From: Cunninghamella blakesleeana
Lineage: Eukaryota > Mucoromycota > Mucoromycetes > Mucorales > Cunninghamellaceae
Assembly (NCBI GenBank): GCA_017871115.1
Contig: JAFCIZ010000008.1
Location: 1,240,001-1,304,000, forward strand
Length of the DNA: 64,000 bases
Direction of reading: 5' to 3'
In this document: positions 10,343-21,982 of the stretch, in pieces
Layout: every line of letters begins with the position of its first letter
How positions within the stretch are numbered: the first letter of the stretch is position 1
Notes under the pieces: generated by a model
The model's database searches: none
Seen by the model: only the letters and a program-made list of their open reading frames with translations
Told to the model about the DNA's origin: nothing
Translations under genes and position numbers: made by a program

Positions 10343-12036
10343 TTAATCAAAAACAATTTTTGTTCCTTTAAATTCTTGTACAGTTGGCTTTTGACGATGG
10401 GCTTGAGACAAAGCAGCACCAGGCTTAACACGACCTTGGTGCTCAGTTTTCTTTTCTCTAGGCGTATATTCTTTACGAGGACGTCTATGTTGTTGTTGTT
10501 GATCTGATGAGTCTTCAAAAGAATGGTTATTATTTTTACGATGATGTTGTTGATGATCATTAGAATTATTATTTGAAACTGCGTCTTTATTATTATTACT
10601 ATTATGTTGGAAAGATCCCCCTTTTTGATTTGATTTTTCACGTCTTAATAACCAAGGCTTTGATCTTTTATGCGCTTCTTCACTGGCAAATTCTACACGG
10701 ATTTTTCTATCACCAACTTTATGTTTATCAGGAGCACGAATAGCTTTTGTTGCAGAATCAACGGTTTCATAGTCAATATATCCAAATCTAATTTTTTTAA
10801 AAAATAAAATAAAATATAAAAGTCCAAAAAAAATAATAATAAAAATAATAATAGATCAATAAATCAAATCAAACCCAAATCAAACCTAAATCAATTTTTT
10901 TTATTTTTAAATTTATTTTGTCCTACCCTTTGCATTTCCCAGAATCTTCAAAAGTACCCAATCTTACTGATCGAATCTCACCAGCCCAAGCAAAAACTTC
11001 TTGAAGCATTTCTTTTGTTGTATTAAAATCCAAATTTCCAACAAATAGTGTAGGACAAGGTGGATTTTTTTGTTTTTTAGATTCTTTTGTAGGAGGCTGA
11101 ATCCCATCCTTACGATTATAATCTTTTGCATCCTTAATTAACAGCGCTCTACCATCCAATTTTTGTTCAGATTTACTAACAGCCTTTTCAATAGCCTCTT
11201 TTTCAACAAATATTACATAAGCGAATCTATTTTTTTTTAAATAATAATAAAATAAAATAAAATAATAATGGTGATGAGTAAATCATCTTTGCTTGTCAAT
11301 TTTTTTTTCTCTTTTTTTTTTCTTTTTCTTTTTCTCTAATTTTAATACATGTATATTACCCTTTATTTTGTTTTTGTCGGCCTTCTCCTTTTGGACATTT
11401 GATACGTTGGATTTCGCCACACTCTTCAAAGAATTTTCGAATACCATCGGATGTTGTACTAAAAGCCAAATTTCCTACCCATACTCCGTGCTCTTCTTCT
11501 TGTTTTTCTTTTTTGGATTTTTTAGGTGCCTTTTCTGATGCTGTTGTTGTTATTACTCTACCATCTTCATTTGTATTTTCTTCAATGATTTGTTCTTCCT
11601 CTTCATCAATCTCTTCCCCTCGCTATATACCAGCCAATATAATAATAATAATAACAATAATAATATGATATTAAAAACACATACACATACACTACATACA
11701 CTATATATATATATATTGATTTTTTCGTTTGTACCTTACGTTTCTTGAGTACTTCTTTTAATTTTTTCTTTTTTTCACGACTTTCTCGATTAATTTTACG
11801 CTATAATATATTAAAAAAAATTTGAGATTTAATAAAAATAACAATAAATATATTTATAGTTTAAAACTGATCTTTATATATACTTATGTATTTACTTTTT
11901 CTTCTTTTTCTTCTTTAGACAATTGTTTCTTTTTTAATTTTTCAGCTCTTTTTTCAGCTTTAGCCTTTATTTCCTCATCTATTGGAGCGTCTTTAAAGTA
12001 GTCAGTAATATTAAAATCTTCATTTGTATCAGCCAT
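10343..12036 (-). CDS. Nucleolar two-RRM protein, NOP13-like
   Basis: Five exons read on the minus strand (11896-12036, 11735-11800, 11360-11622, 10927-11226, 10343-10787) give 404 residues; all phases agree. A charged N-terminal coiled coil (Lys/Glu rich, residues 20-70) precedes two RRMs. RRM1 has RNP2 VWVGNLAF (about 116) and RNP1-like KGFAYVIFV; RRM2 has TLFVGNLDF and KGFGYIDYE. The basic Gln/Asn/His-rich tail ends RVKPGAALSQAH...GTKIVFD. That layout fits fungal Nop13/Nop12-type pre-ribosomal RNA-binding proteins; Gar2/nucleolin-like proteins are the alternative. It is divergent from the ZNF830-like gene over only 251 bp, so the two probably share a promoter. Every intron interrupts near an RRM boundary or within RNP1. 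Confidence 0.75.
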
Positions 12037-12287
12037 TTTATGAATGTAATAAATAAAATAAAGTAGTTAAAAACAATAAAGTGAAGGAAATGGAAGTTGA
12101 AAATAAAAAAGTTTTTTTTATGCACACTTAAAAAAAGGTTGACGGTCACCAAGCAGGAGCGGAGTTTTTAAAAATAAAAATAATATAAATCTCCACCCTT
12201 TTTTTACTCTTTTCCTTCTGTTTCTTATTTTTAAAAAAAATTTATCTTCAATAACACATTGTTGTTCTTTTATTTTTACAAATAAAC
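12037..12287. promoter_or_regulatory. Compact bidirectional promoter
   Basis: 251 bp between the divergent starts of the RRM protein and the ZNF830-like protein. It contains a GC-richer patch (GACGGTCACCAAGCAGGAGC, about 12140) standing out from the AT background, flanked by homopolymer runs. Shared control of two nuclear RNA-processing genes is an inference from the geometry. Confidence 0.45.
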
Positions 12288-13352
12288 ATGGCAAACCCAG
12301 GTGATGTTCGTAAATTATTAAGACAACAGCAAACACAACGTCAACAAACTAAAAAAATTGACCATGTTTTTGCAAAATATGATAGTCAAGGAAGACTTGG
12401 ATGCGTATTATGTGAGATAGTCATTAAATCTGAACAATTATGGGGACCTCATTTACAATCCAATCAACATAAGGATAAGTTAGCTAGGCTAAAGGCTATA
12501 AAACAACAACAACAACAAAAATTATTATCAAAAAAGAGACCTTTAAATGATACTCCTTCTTCTAATGGCAATGGTAGCGGCGACGCGGCTCTACTTTCAA
12601 AAAGAGCAAGATTTGAACAGTTGGAAAAAGAGTTTGAAGAAGAACAACAACAAGAACAAGAAGACTCCGATCAATCTATGGATGAAAGTGAAAGTGATGA
12701 TGATGATGGCGATGAAAATGAAGACCAAGAAGAAATAGAAAATGAATTACCGGCCGATTTCTTTGATACCCCAGCTACAACAACGACAACAACAGGAACA
12801 ACCATGAAAGTAGGTGTTCAACATGATTTACCGACGGGATTTTTTGATAATCCAGAAGAAGAAGCAAAGGCAAGACAAGTAGCTAATCCAAAAGAATTAC
12901 AAGAACAACAATTAAATGAAGATTATGAAGCATTTAAAGAATTAATCGCAGAAGCAGTTGAAGAAACAGATAAAATACAAGAGCAAAATGAAGAAACCAT
13001 TTTACTGGATCGTGATATCACATTAGCTAGACAACAATTGGAATTAGATGAAAAAGTAAAAAGATTAAAACTTTTAAGACAACAACCTACTGAATTATTA
13101 CGTCAAGAAATAAAGAAAAAACAATCGGAACTTCAGCAACAAACTCATATAAATAAAATTGATGATGATATCGATGACGATAGTTTATGGACAGCAGGAT
13201 TAAAATCTTCAGTAAGACAAGTTATGAAAAAGCACGATCATAAAAAACAATCACAGCCAATATTTGACGATGATATGGATGAAGATGAAGAAGATGGTGA
13301 AGAGGATGATGATGAAGAGGATGAAAAAGATTGGAGAGCTCAACATATATAA
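12288..13352 (+). CDS. ZNF830: ZNF830-like coiled-coil zinc-finger splicing factor
   Basis: Intronless, 354 residues. An N-terminal MANPGDVRKLLR segment leads into a single C2H2 finger, C39-x2-C42-x12-H55-x5-H61, with the linker GPHLQSNQHKDKL typical of the ZNF830/CCDC16 family. This is followed by Glu/Asp-rich low-complexity runs, two copies of an (E/H)LP-x2-FFD motif (ELPADFFDTP and DLPTGFFDNP), and a C-terminal coiled coil with LWTAGLKSSV. Family members associate with spliceosomal complexes. The FFD repeats may be docking motifs (inference). Most of the acidic residues sit in (GAT/GAA)n-like DNA. Confidence 0.8.
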   Translation: MANPGDVRKLLRQQQTQRQQTKKIDHVFAKYDSQGRLGCVLCEIVIKSEQLWGPHLQSNQHKDKLARLKAIKQQQQQKLLSKKRPLNDTPSSNGNGSGDAALLSKRARFEQLEKEFEEEQQQEQEDSDQSMDESESDDDDGDENEDQEEIENELPADFFDTPATTTTTTGTTMKVGVQHDLPTGFFDNPEEEAKARQVANPKELQEQQLNEDYEAFKELIAEAVEETDKIQEQNEETILLDRDITLARQQLELDEKVKRLKLLRQQPTELLRQEIKKKQSELQQQTHINKIDDDIDDDSLWTAGLKSSVRQVMKKHDHKKQSQPIFDDDMDEDEEDGEEDDDEEDEKDWRAQHI

Positions 13353-13726
13353 AATGATTGCCAAAAAACTAGATTTGTTTTATAATAATAATAAAAAGCG
13401 ATTCAATACCTTTTTCTTTTTGAATTTATGTATATAATTTAATTTCCTATGTCAAATTTATTTATACATTATTTATATTTTAATAAATTTACATAATATA
13501 ATAAAAAATAGGATAGTTTTAAATTATTTTTTTTTTTTTTTGATTATTCTCATGGCATATTAATGACTATACGAAAATGAAAAATGAAAAAAATCGGAGT
13601 ATAAAGGGACAAACGAAAATCTTATTCTTTTTTTTTTTTAACCAGATTGTTTTTTTTTTGTTTTTTCTTCTTCCACTCCTTTTTCTTTTTTTTATCATCT
13701 CTTCTTTTTGCTTTTTGTAATTTAAA

Positions 13727-15362
13727 ATGAGTACAGAAAATGCCTTAGAAAGTATTCCTGCTGATCAACAAGGAAGTTTTTCTTCTTTCTTAAAAACTCT
13801 TGCTTCTTTTACTGGTGACCTTTCTAGTTTAACTTGTCCATCTTTCTTATTAGCACCTATTTCCTTATTGGAGTATTCGTAAGTTCTTTAAATTATCATA
13901 CAAGGGGATTGCTATTTTATTATTTTAATTAAAAGCAAGAAAAAGAAAAGAGAATACCATTATATTATTATATTTGGAAGATATATATATATACATATAT
14001 ATATACTACATTGTACTAGTATAAATATGTTGCTTATTTTATTTTTGCGATTATACGTATCTATTCTTTTTTATACTTATTTCTTAATATTTCATGTGAT
14101 ACAATTTGTGGGTTACACTATACCATCATTTTTCTTTTTTTGCTTCATTCTTTTATATTATAACACACGTGTCACTTTTTACTTGATGCCATCATTTTAT
14201 ATATACACATATACATATATATTCTAACCTTTACTTTTTCTTATTCTTTTATCCATTGTAATATAGATCTTTTTGGGCTGATCAACCTACTCTGGTAATA
14301 AAAAATAAAAAGAGTGTGAAAGGGAAAAAAAAAGATTTTAAAAAAACAATTTTTATATTAAAATTCTCTTATTTTATTCTATTTTATTTTATTTTTATTC
14401 ATAAATAGTTTAGTGCTATTGGTGAATCAAATGATGAAGAAGAAAGATTTTATGCCGCTATTAAATGGTTTATCTCATCATTAAACGGTTCCTTCTCAAG
14501 TCGAGTACCTAAAGGTGAATGGGAAAAGAAACCTTTTAATCCTATTCTTGGGGAACAATTCTATTGTAGTTGGGAAGATGGAACACATATGATTGCTGAA
14601 CAAGTGAAACATCATCCTCCTGTATCGGGCTTCCACATTCGTAATGATAAAGTAGGTGTTTCAGTGACCGGACATGACGGACAAAAGACACGATTTTCAG
14701 GTACACAAATGTTAGTCGACCAAATTGGTTTCTGTACTTTAAAATTGGATGCTCATAATGAAACTTATTTATTCACTTTACCTTCTTTATCTGTTAATGG
14801 TATTTGGTATGCTGCTCCTTATGTTGAATTATATGGTACTTCTTATGTTCAATCTTCTAGTGGTTTCCATGCTTCAATTGAATATACAACAAAAGGTTGG
14901 ATCTCTGGTGAAATACATCATTTTAAAGCTACAGTAACAGGTGAAAAATTATCTTCCCCAACCATTATTGAAGGTCAATGGACGGGCAAGTCCACTTTAA
15001 CAAAACATCAACAACCTGCTAAAGATTTCTTGGATTTAACAAATATTAATAAACCTGTTCCCCATGTTGCTCCTGTGAATGAACAAGGTGAATTGGAATC
15101 TCGCCGTGTTTGGAAAAAGGTATCTGAAGCATTGATTGCTGGAGATTATATGACAGCTTCAAATGAAAAATCAGCTATTGAAAATGCCCAACGTGCTTTA
15201 CGTAAAGAAAGAGAAGAAAATAAAACTACTTGGGAACCAAAACATTTTAAAGAAGTCAAAGGGGAAGAAATATACAATGGTTTACGTGATCAAATTTTGA
15301 AAAAGGCTGATAGTAAGTTTGTAGATACTATGGGTGAAGTTGGATGGGCTTATCGTGGATAG
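13727..15362 (+). CDS. KES1: Oxysterol-binding protein, Kes1/Osh4 type
   Basis: Three exons (13727-13878, 14267-14294, 14409-15362) give 377 residues; exon 2 is only 28 nt. No PH or ankyrin domain, so a short ORP like yeast Osh4-7. The signature is present as EQVKHHPPVSGF (Lys replaces the usual Ser) after KPFNPILGEQFYCSW. A lid-like N terminus precedes SFLKTLASFTGDLSSLTCPSFLLAP, and the C-terminal WEPKHF is also typical. Such proteins exchange sterol for PI4P between ER and trans-Golgi membranes. The gene symbol is by similarity of type; Osh5-7 orthology is possible. Intron 1 is 388 nt. Confidence 0.85.
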
Positions 15363-15730
15363 TATATATATATATACTATGCTTAAATGTATGTTTATTT
15401 GTATGCATGTATAGTATACATATGTGTTAATTTTAAATATAATCATTAATAACAATAATAACCAATAATAATAATAAATAATAATAGTATCATTTAAAAA
15501 ATAATTATTCTTTTTGTGAGTTTATTATCATTTCATTAGCTCTAATTATATACAAATTCCAAACTTTTTATTAAAATTACAATCATCATCACATTTAATA
15601 TATTTTACTAAAAAGTAGAATAAAAATAGAATATCTTAAAAATAAATAAATATAAATATTATTAATTAATGAATGCTTATTTATTTATTATTCTTTCTCT
15701 TTAGTGTTTAAATAATTAGATTCCAAATGG

Positions 15731-15769
<39 letters not shown>

Positions 15770-16867
15770 TATAAAATAAAATTTAAGATTTTCTAATAAA
15801 AATCATCTTTTACCTCTCTTTTAATTTTTGCCTATTGCTTTAATTTTATGACGAGTGGAGTTATCTAAACCGTTTTCAAGGAATATAGTATTAGTTTATT
15901 GTAAGAAAAAAATAGAAGGAGAATTATTGAACGATGTTAAACTATCTCAAGTTAGTTACAATGAGGTACCATCAGCAAATTGATAAGGGTACAGACCATG
16001 CATTCAAGTACTTGATTTTATTCAAAAAACCTTTTTTTTTTTTTTTTTGATATCAAGAAAAAATCTTTATGTATTGGAATATGTGCTTGTAACAGTTTAT
16101 AGAATCAGTTTGTATTAAACTAAGAGAATAATTATAAGTAATTTCATTAAATATGATCCATTAGTACAACTTTTAAGCACTATTATATACTTTTATTACA
16201 AATTAATATTAAAAAAAGTGACAAGAATTAAATTATGCGACAAAAGATGCAAAAAAAAAGGAAAAGGATAAAATGAAAATTTAAGAAGCGATAAAGTTTT
16301 CGATAATTTGATTGGGGAACATTATTTAATTATAATTGAAAAAATATCGGAATGAATGATAGACCTTCATTCCCCCTCGCATGAAAGGTGACTTTGGAAG
16401 ATAATGATAAGCCTTATTTGGTTAAAAACTACAAAGTAACGAAAATATACATAGGTCCATTTTTAAAAAATACAATTCTATAGTCGGATGATAATTTTTT
16501 TTCAAGATTCACACACAATTAATAAAAGATTAATAATTATTTTAAAACAGAAAAATAAATATCTATATATCTTATAATAGTTATTTAAATATAAATTTAA
16601 AAAATGGCAATTATTATAAATTTAAATGAATTACTCTATTATGTATTAAAAAGAAAACAGTTTTCCTCGGATGGAATTTTTTTTTGATTTTTAAAACTCC
16701 TCTGATGAAGAGGATCTAAAAAAGGAAGCTGACTCATTTGAGCGGACAGTCCTATAAAAATCAAAAAATCGCGCTTTTTTCTTTTTTATTTACTTTTTTC
16801 TTTTCCCTTTTCTTTTCTTTTTTTTCTTTTTTTTTTTTTTATATTAATATTAAAATAAAATATTATA
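15363..16867. promoter_or_regulatory. Spacer and glutamine synthetase upstream region
   Basis: 1.5 kb. The first part holds an (AT)n run near 15737-15766 and short decayed open stretches around 15840-15980. Nearer the gene there are GATA motifs, including AGATAATGATAAG at 16399-16411 and GCGATAAAG near 16287, a TGACTCA site at 16730-16736, and a 60-bp CT tract ending just before the ATG. GATA factors and Gcn4/CPC1 bZIP factors govern nitrogen and amino-acid control in fungi, which fits the gene, but GATA is frequent by chance in AT-rich DNA. Confidence 0.4.
16730..16736. promoter_or_regulatory. Gcn4/AP-1 type site TGACTCA
   Basis: Perfect palindromic bZIP site 131 bp upstream of the glutamine synthetase ATG, inside a locally GC-richer patch. 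In fungi this is the Gcn4/CPC1 target of general amino-acid control; whether it is bound here is an inference. Confidence 0.45.
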
Positions 16868-17756
16868 ATGGCTCATCAAGCTCGTGTTAATTCTGTTGTG
16901 GATAGTCTTACCAAGGCACCCCGTAACGTTCAATTCCCTACTGCTAAAGATGGTAGACTTTTATCTACTTCAGAAATCTTTGGTGAAAATGTATTTTCTT
17001 TAAAGGTCATGGCCACCATGCTTCCTAAACCTGTTTATAACAACTTCATTAAACAATTAAAGGGTAACGAAACTTTAGATAAGGTTACTGCCGATGCTAT
17101 TGCTCACGCTGTCAAGGTATGGTCTATTCAACGTGGTGCTTCCCACTTTACTCATTGGTTCCAACCTTTAAATGATTCTACTGCCGAAAAGCATGACAGT
17201 TTCCTTTCTTTAAAGTCCAACTTTGTTAATGGTTTTGAAGAAGTAAGTTTAAAATAAAAGATAAAAGAGTATGTGAAAACTAGGGTAGAAAAAGGAATAA
17301 ATGGATGATGATGTTTTCTATGTTTATAATTATGATTTTGATTATGATTATTTAATTGATCTGTTATCTCTATCTAATTTTCTTTATTATTCATTATTTA
17401 AAAATAGGTAACTGCTATTGACACATTCTCTGGTTCTCAATTATTACAATCTGAACCTGATGCTTCTTCTTTCCCATCTGGTGGTATGCGTACTACTTTT
17501 GAAGCCCGTGGTTATACTGGTAAGAAGCATTTTTTTATTTTAATTATTACATATAAACAAAAAAAAATTAAATAAATATATAAAAGGAGATATAGGAAAA
17601 AAATAATGAAAGGAACCAATGAAATGACAAGAAATGAAGGGTTTCTATATTTTGCATATTAATTTTATTTTTATTTTTATTTTTATTTTTATTTTTATTA
17701 TCAACATCATAGTTTGGGATACTAAGAGGTAAACATAATAATTTAATATATGAAAA

Positions 17757-17793
<37 letters not shown>

Positions 17794-19713
17794 AAAAAAA
17801 AAAAAGCTTTTACTTAATACATTATTATTATTATTATTATTATTTAGTCCTATGTTTATTCAAGAAGGTCCTCATGGTACATCTATTTTATATGTTCCTT
17901 CCGTATTCATTTCTTACAATGGTGAAGCTTTAGATGAAAAATCTGTCCTTTTACGTTCAGCTGAAGCCTTAAACAAAGTCAGTGTTGATGTTCTTAATAT
18001 TATTGAACCTAGAAATGAAGGTAATAATAAAAGAAAGAAAGAAACAAGAATATGTATATTAATAACTCACTCCAATGTTTATCATTTTTTATATATTGAT
18101 CTACATGCATCTAATTATATATAGATACACCCCGCGCCCAAAAGGTTTACGCTACTTTAGGTACTGAACAAGAATACTTCTTAATTGATCGTGCTCTTTA
18201 TACACTCCGTCCTGATCTTAAGATCACTGGTCGTACCTTATTAGGTGGTCTTCCTCCTCGTCACCAACAATTAGAAGACCATTACTTTGGTAAGATTCCT
18301 ACTAGAGTATTAGCAGCCATTAGTGAAGCCGAATATGAATTAGCTCGTTTAGGTGTACCAATCAAGACTCGTCACAACGAAGTAGCTCCTGCTCAATTTG
18401 AAGTAGCACCTATTTTCGAAGAAGCCATGTTGGCCGTTGACCATAACATGTTAACCATGGATATCCTTCACCGCGTTGCTCATCGCCACAAATTAAAGGT
18501 CCTCTTCCACGAAAAGCCTTTCCGTGGTGTCAATGGTTCTGGTAAACATTGTAACTGGAGTTTGTCCACCGACCAAGGTGACAACCTTTTAGATCCTACC
18601 TCTACTCCTGAAACCAACTTACGTTTCTTGGTGTTCTTAGTAGCTACATTAAAAGCCGTCCACGATCACGGAGATTTATTACGTGCTGGTATTGCCTCTG
18701 CTTCCAATGACCATCGTCTTGGTGCCCATGAAGCTCCCCCTGGTATCATCAGTGTTTTCTTAGGTAGTCAATTAAATGAAGTGTTGAATGCTGTGGAAGA
18801 AAACCGTCCTGTTAACACTGGTACTCAATTACACGATGTACGTGTTAAGGGAACAGTATTGGATTTGAAGGTTGCCACTTTACCCAACATTGCTCGTGAT
18901 TTAACAGATCGTAACCGTACCTCACCTTTTGCTTTCACCGGTAATAAATTTGAATTCCGTGCTGTTGGTTCCAAACAATCCGTTTCCTTCCCTGTTACCC
19001 TTTTGAACTCTGCCGTTGCTTCTAGTTTAACCGAAATCCGTGATGCTTTACTCAAACAAAAAGGTGATAAAGAAATTGCTTCCAAAGAAGATATCTTGGC
19101 AGTTGTTCGCGACTTTATCAAGAAATCTAAGCCTATTCGATTTGAAGGTGATAATTATTCCGATGAATGGGTTAAGGAAGCTGCTAGCCGTGGTTTACCT
19201 AACATTGTTAAATCTCCTGACGCTTTCAAACGCCTTTTACGTAAAGAAAACGTTGACATGTTGCTCAAGACTGGCGTCTTCTCCGATGCTGAATTAAACT
19301 CTCGTTACCACATTTTGGTCGAAAAGTATTGTAAAGATGTCATGATTGAAGCCCAAACTTTATTAACCATGGTTTCTCAACAAGTCTTACCTGCCGCCTT
19401 CCAATACCGTCGTGATTTAGCCGAAGCTGCTTCTTACATGAAGTCTGTCGGTGTTGAATCTAGCCCCGAAGTCAAATTATTAAATGAATTAACTCCTCTC
19501 GTTGGCGGTTTACAAGATGAAATTGCCAATTTGAAATCACTTTTGGATAAATTAAATGATGTTCAAGATTTAGATAAATTAGCTGAAGATTCTAGCGAAT
19601 TAGTCTTGGTCTCTATGAATAAGGTACGTGAATTGGCTGATAGTTTAGAACGTATTGTATCCGATAAATTATGGCCATTACCCAAGTACACTGAATTATT
19701 CTTGAACATTTAA
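16868..19713 (+). CDS. glnN: Glutamine synthetase type III (GSIII)
   Basis: Five exons (16868-17242, about 17409-17519, 17713-17728, 17848-18020, 18125-19713) give about 754 residues, near the 700-750 typical of GSIII and twice the length of ordinary fungal GSII. It forms glutamine from glutamate, ammonia and ATP. Visible: the GSIII-specific N-terminal domain ([16 protein letters not shown]), [15 protein letters not shown] with catalytic Glu residues, [13 protein letters not shown], the signature [11 protein letters not shown], and the helical GSIII C-terminal extension. Exon 3 is a 16-nt microexon encoding VWDTK/R-S between ARGYT and PMFIQEG. Coding GC and C-ending codons are higher than in neighbours, as expected for strong expression. 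TGACTCA and GATA motifs lie upstream. Confidence 0.93.
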
Positions 19714-20324
19714 AAAAAAAGTAGTATATATTTATTTACATATATATATATATATATAAAAGAGCATATGTAATTATTGATTTAAAGGCTTTTGTTTTAT
19801 TTTATTTATATTATTTTTATTTTATTTTATTTTATATCGTATCAATCTTTTTTTTAAATAAATGATTATTTGTACTAAAGAAAAAAATAAAAGCTCTGCA
19901 TGCCACTGTTGAATTTTATAATTATTGCAAGTTTTCATAATCAATTATGAATAATGATGATGATATTATATATAAGAGATTTACTTGAAATCTACTTTTT
20001 ATTTACCGGTAGGGTTTAGTTTATTATAATAATAAACTTTATTTTTAGGCTTACAATAAAAGAAAAGATAAAAAAGGCAAATTAAAAGGACGCAAAGCCA
20101 GACTCAGCCTTTAAATGGTGAGTGAAACAATAATAATAATAATAAAAAATTAAGGGGACTCTAGAATCAAAATCCTAAAGGGAAAAAAAAGACTTTTCTT
20201 TTTTTTTTTTTTCTTTCTTTCCTCTTTTTTATTTTTTTCCTGCAAAAAAGGGAGATAACCATTCACTTTTTATTTTTTTAACCTTATTTATAAACATATA
20301 CCAATATACAATAGAGAATAAGAA
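19714..20324. other. Intergenic spacer, AT-rich
   Basis: 611 bp between tandem genes with (AT)n runs after the glutamine synthetase stop, poly-T tracts near 20200, and a GC-richer patch GGACGCAAAGCCAGACTCAG near 20088-20107 that may belong to the next promoter. No gene seen. Confidence 0.5.
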
Positions 20325-21747
20325 ATGGTGGATAAAGAAAAAGTGGTAAGGTTTATAATAAATAGAGGAAATTCTTGCTTATATTAAATGATCTCTGCAA
20401 CTAGATATTGAAATATTCATATATATATATACTATAGATACAACGTATAACTCAATCAAAAATGACAAAGACTTACGTTTGTATGGCTATAATACAAGGA
20501 ATTATCATTATAGCCTTAGAGGCAGTAATAGCCTCGCAAAACGTTTTTCAAGCCAATGAAACAAGAAATAGCCCTAATAAAAGTAAAGAAGTGGATGGTG
20601 CTTTTGAACGGCTAAATAGAATCAAATGGGAAAATGTTGCTTTTATTGGGTTTCAAGTATGGACCATATGCATGGTGTTAGATGCTACAGTTCAACAAAA
20701 TGCTGCCGAAGTCTTTGTTCTCGGTGTATTTTACATATTATGTGCTATTCTTGGTGGTTTACAGATATCAGATAGTGAAAGGTGGATAGGAAGGTTGATC
20801 TTCGATAATATCTCAGTATCTCCTTTAAGAGTTGCTCATACAGTTGAAATTGTTTTGACGGTTTTATTGGCTCTATTTGCTATTTCTTTTACTTTTGTAT
20901 CTTATAAAATCATGGCTGAATTTGGTTGGGTAATTTATAAAAAAATTGGTGCTGATATTGCTATTCAAAGTAAGTAATTAAATAGATGGAAATCATAAAT
21001 ATAAACAAATTGATTGATTTTTTTTTTTTTTTTTTTGGGATCTTGTTAGAAATGTATGTTATTTTTCAATATTTCGTATTATGCTTAAAGATCAATATCT
21101 TTGCTGAATTTTTGGTTTTATGTTTCTATTTAATTCAATTTGTTATCAAAGGAGGTGGTAAATTTGATTGGCATAGTTCAGTGTTTTTAGTCGTTACCAT
21201 CTTAATCCTACCTATGCTTTATCTTGCTCGGGAAGCGGTAAAATGGGATATAAAAATTAATTATTTATTATCATAATTATTTATAACTTTTACCATAAAC
21301 CGTAGCGCTCATTAAATTCTTTTTTTGTACAAAAAAAACTATTTTTAGGTTTCTCAAGAAAGTAAAGCAAAAATGATTATTTTCATTCTATTCCAATTTG
21401 TAGTCATTTTCTCTTTCATCATCATTTTAATACAAACAATGGATGATATTTGGTATATCTGGACTTGTTTTGGTAAAAGAATGATGCTAATTTTGTATAC
21501 AATTTAAAAAAAATCATTATTATTATTTATTAATTTATTTATTTTGGTTTATGTTTTAGTATTTGTCGGCGTTATCTTTGCTTTGACAACATGTATATAT
21601 GGTGTACTTTGTATTCGTAACTTTGACCGTGGATTACATCGATATGTTCAACGTGGAGAAAGTAAAAAAATAAATAATGGGGATAATGATCCGCATGAAA
21701 TGAAAAGGCAACGTACAAATCAATCATGGCATATAGATGAAGATTAA
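20325..21747 (+). CDS. UPF0658-like Golgi multi-span membrane protein
   Basis: Five exons (20325-20345, 20438-20969, 21050-21237, 21349-21472, 21560-21747) give 350 residues with consistent phases. Exon 1 codes only MVDKEKV. About seven hydrophobic segments are visible: AIIQGIIIIALEAVIA, VAFIGFQVWTICMVLDA, EVFVLGVFYILCAILGGL, VEIVLTVLLALFAISFTFV, the exon 3 pair, and IIFILFQFVVIFSFIIILI with VFVGVIFALTTCIYGVLCI. The tail CIRNFDRGL resembles the end of the UPF0658 Golgi membrane family seen across fungi, whose biochemical role is unknown. The short hydrophilic C terminus faces the cytosol by the positive-inside rule. Assignment rests on recalled motif similarity. An internal ATG at 20462 is an alternative start. 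Confidence 0.65.
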
Positions 21748-21982
21748 TTTCTTTTAGAAAATATTATTTGATTCCACCTTTTTATTTTACCTATTTTTTT
21801 TTCTTTTTTTATCATCATTATATGTACTCATTTCATTCATTTATTGTTATATATTAAGTTATATATATGTAATTTTTATCCTTTTATTTTTATATCAATA
21901 TATAATAATATATACCATTTTCAATATAATAATAACAATTAAAAGGGTTCAAATATCATAATGTATGTATATATATATATAT

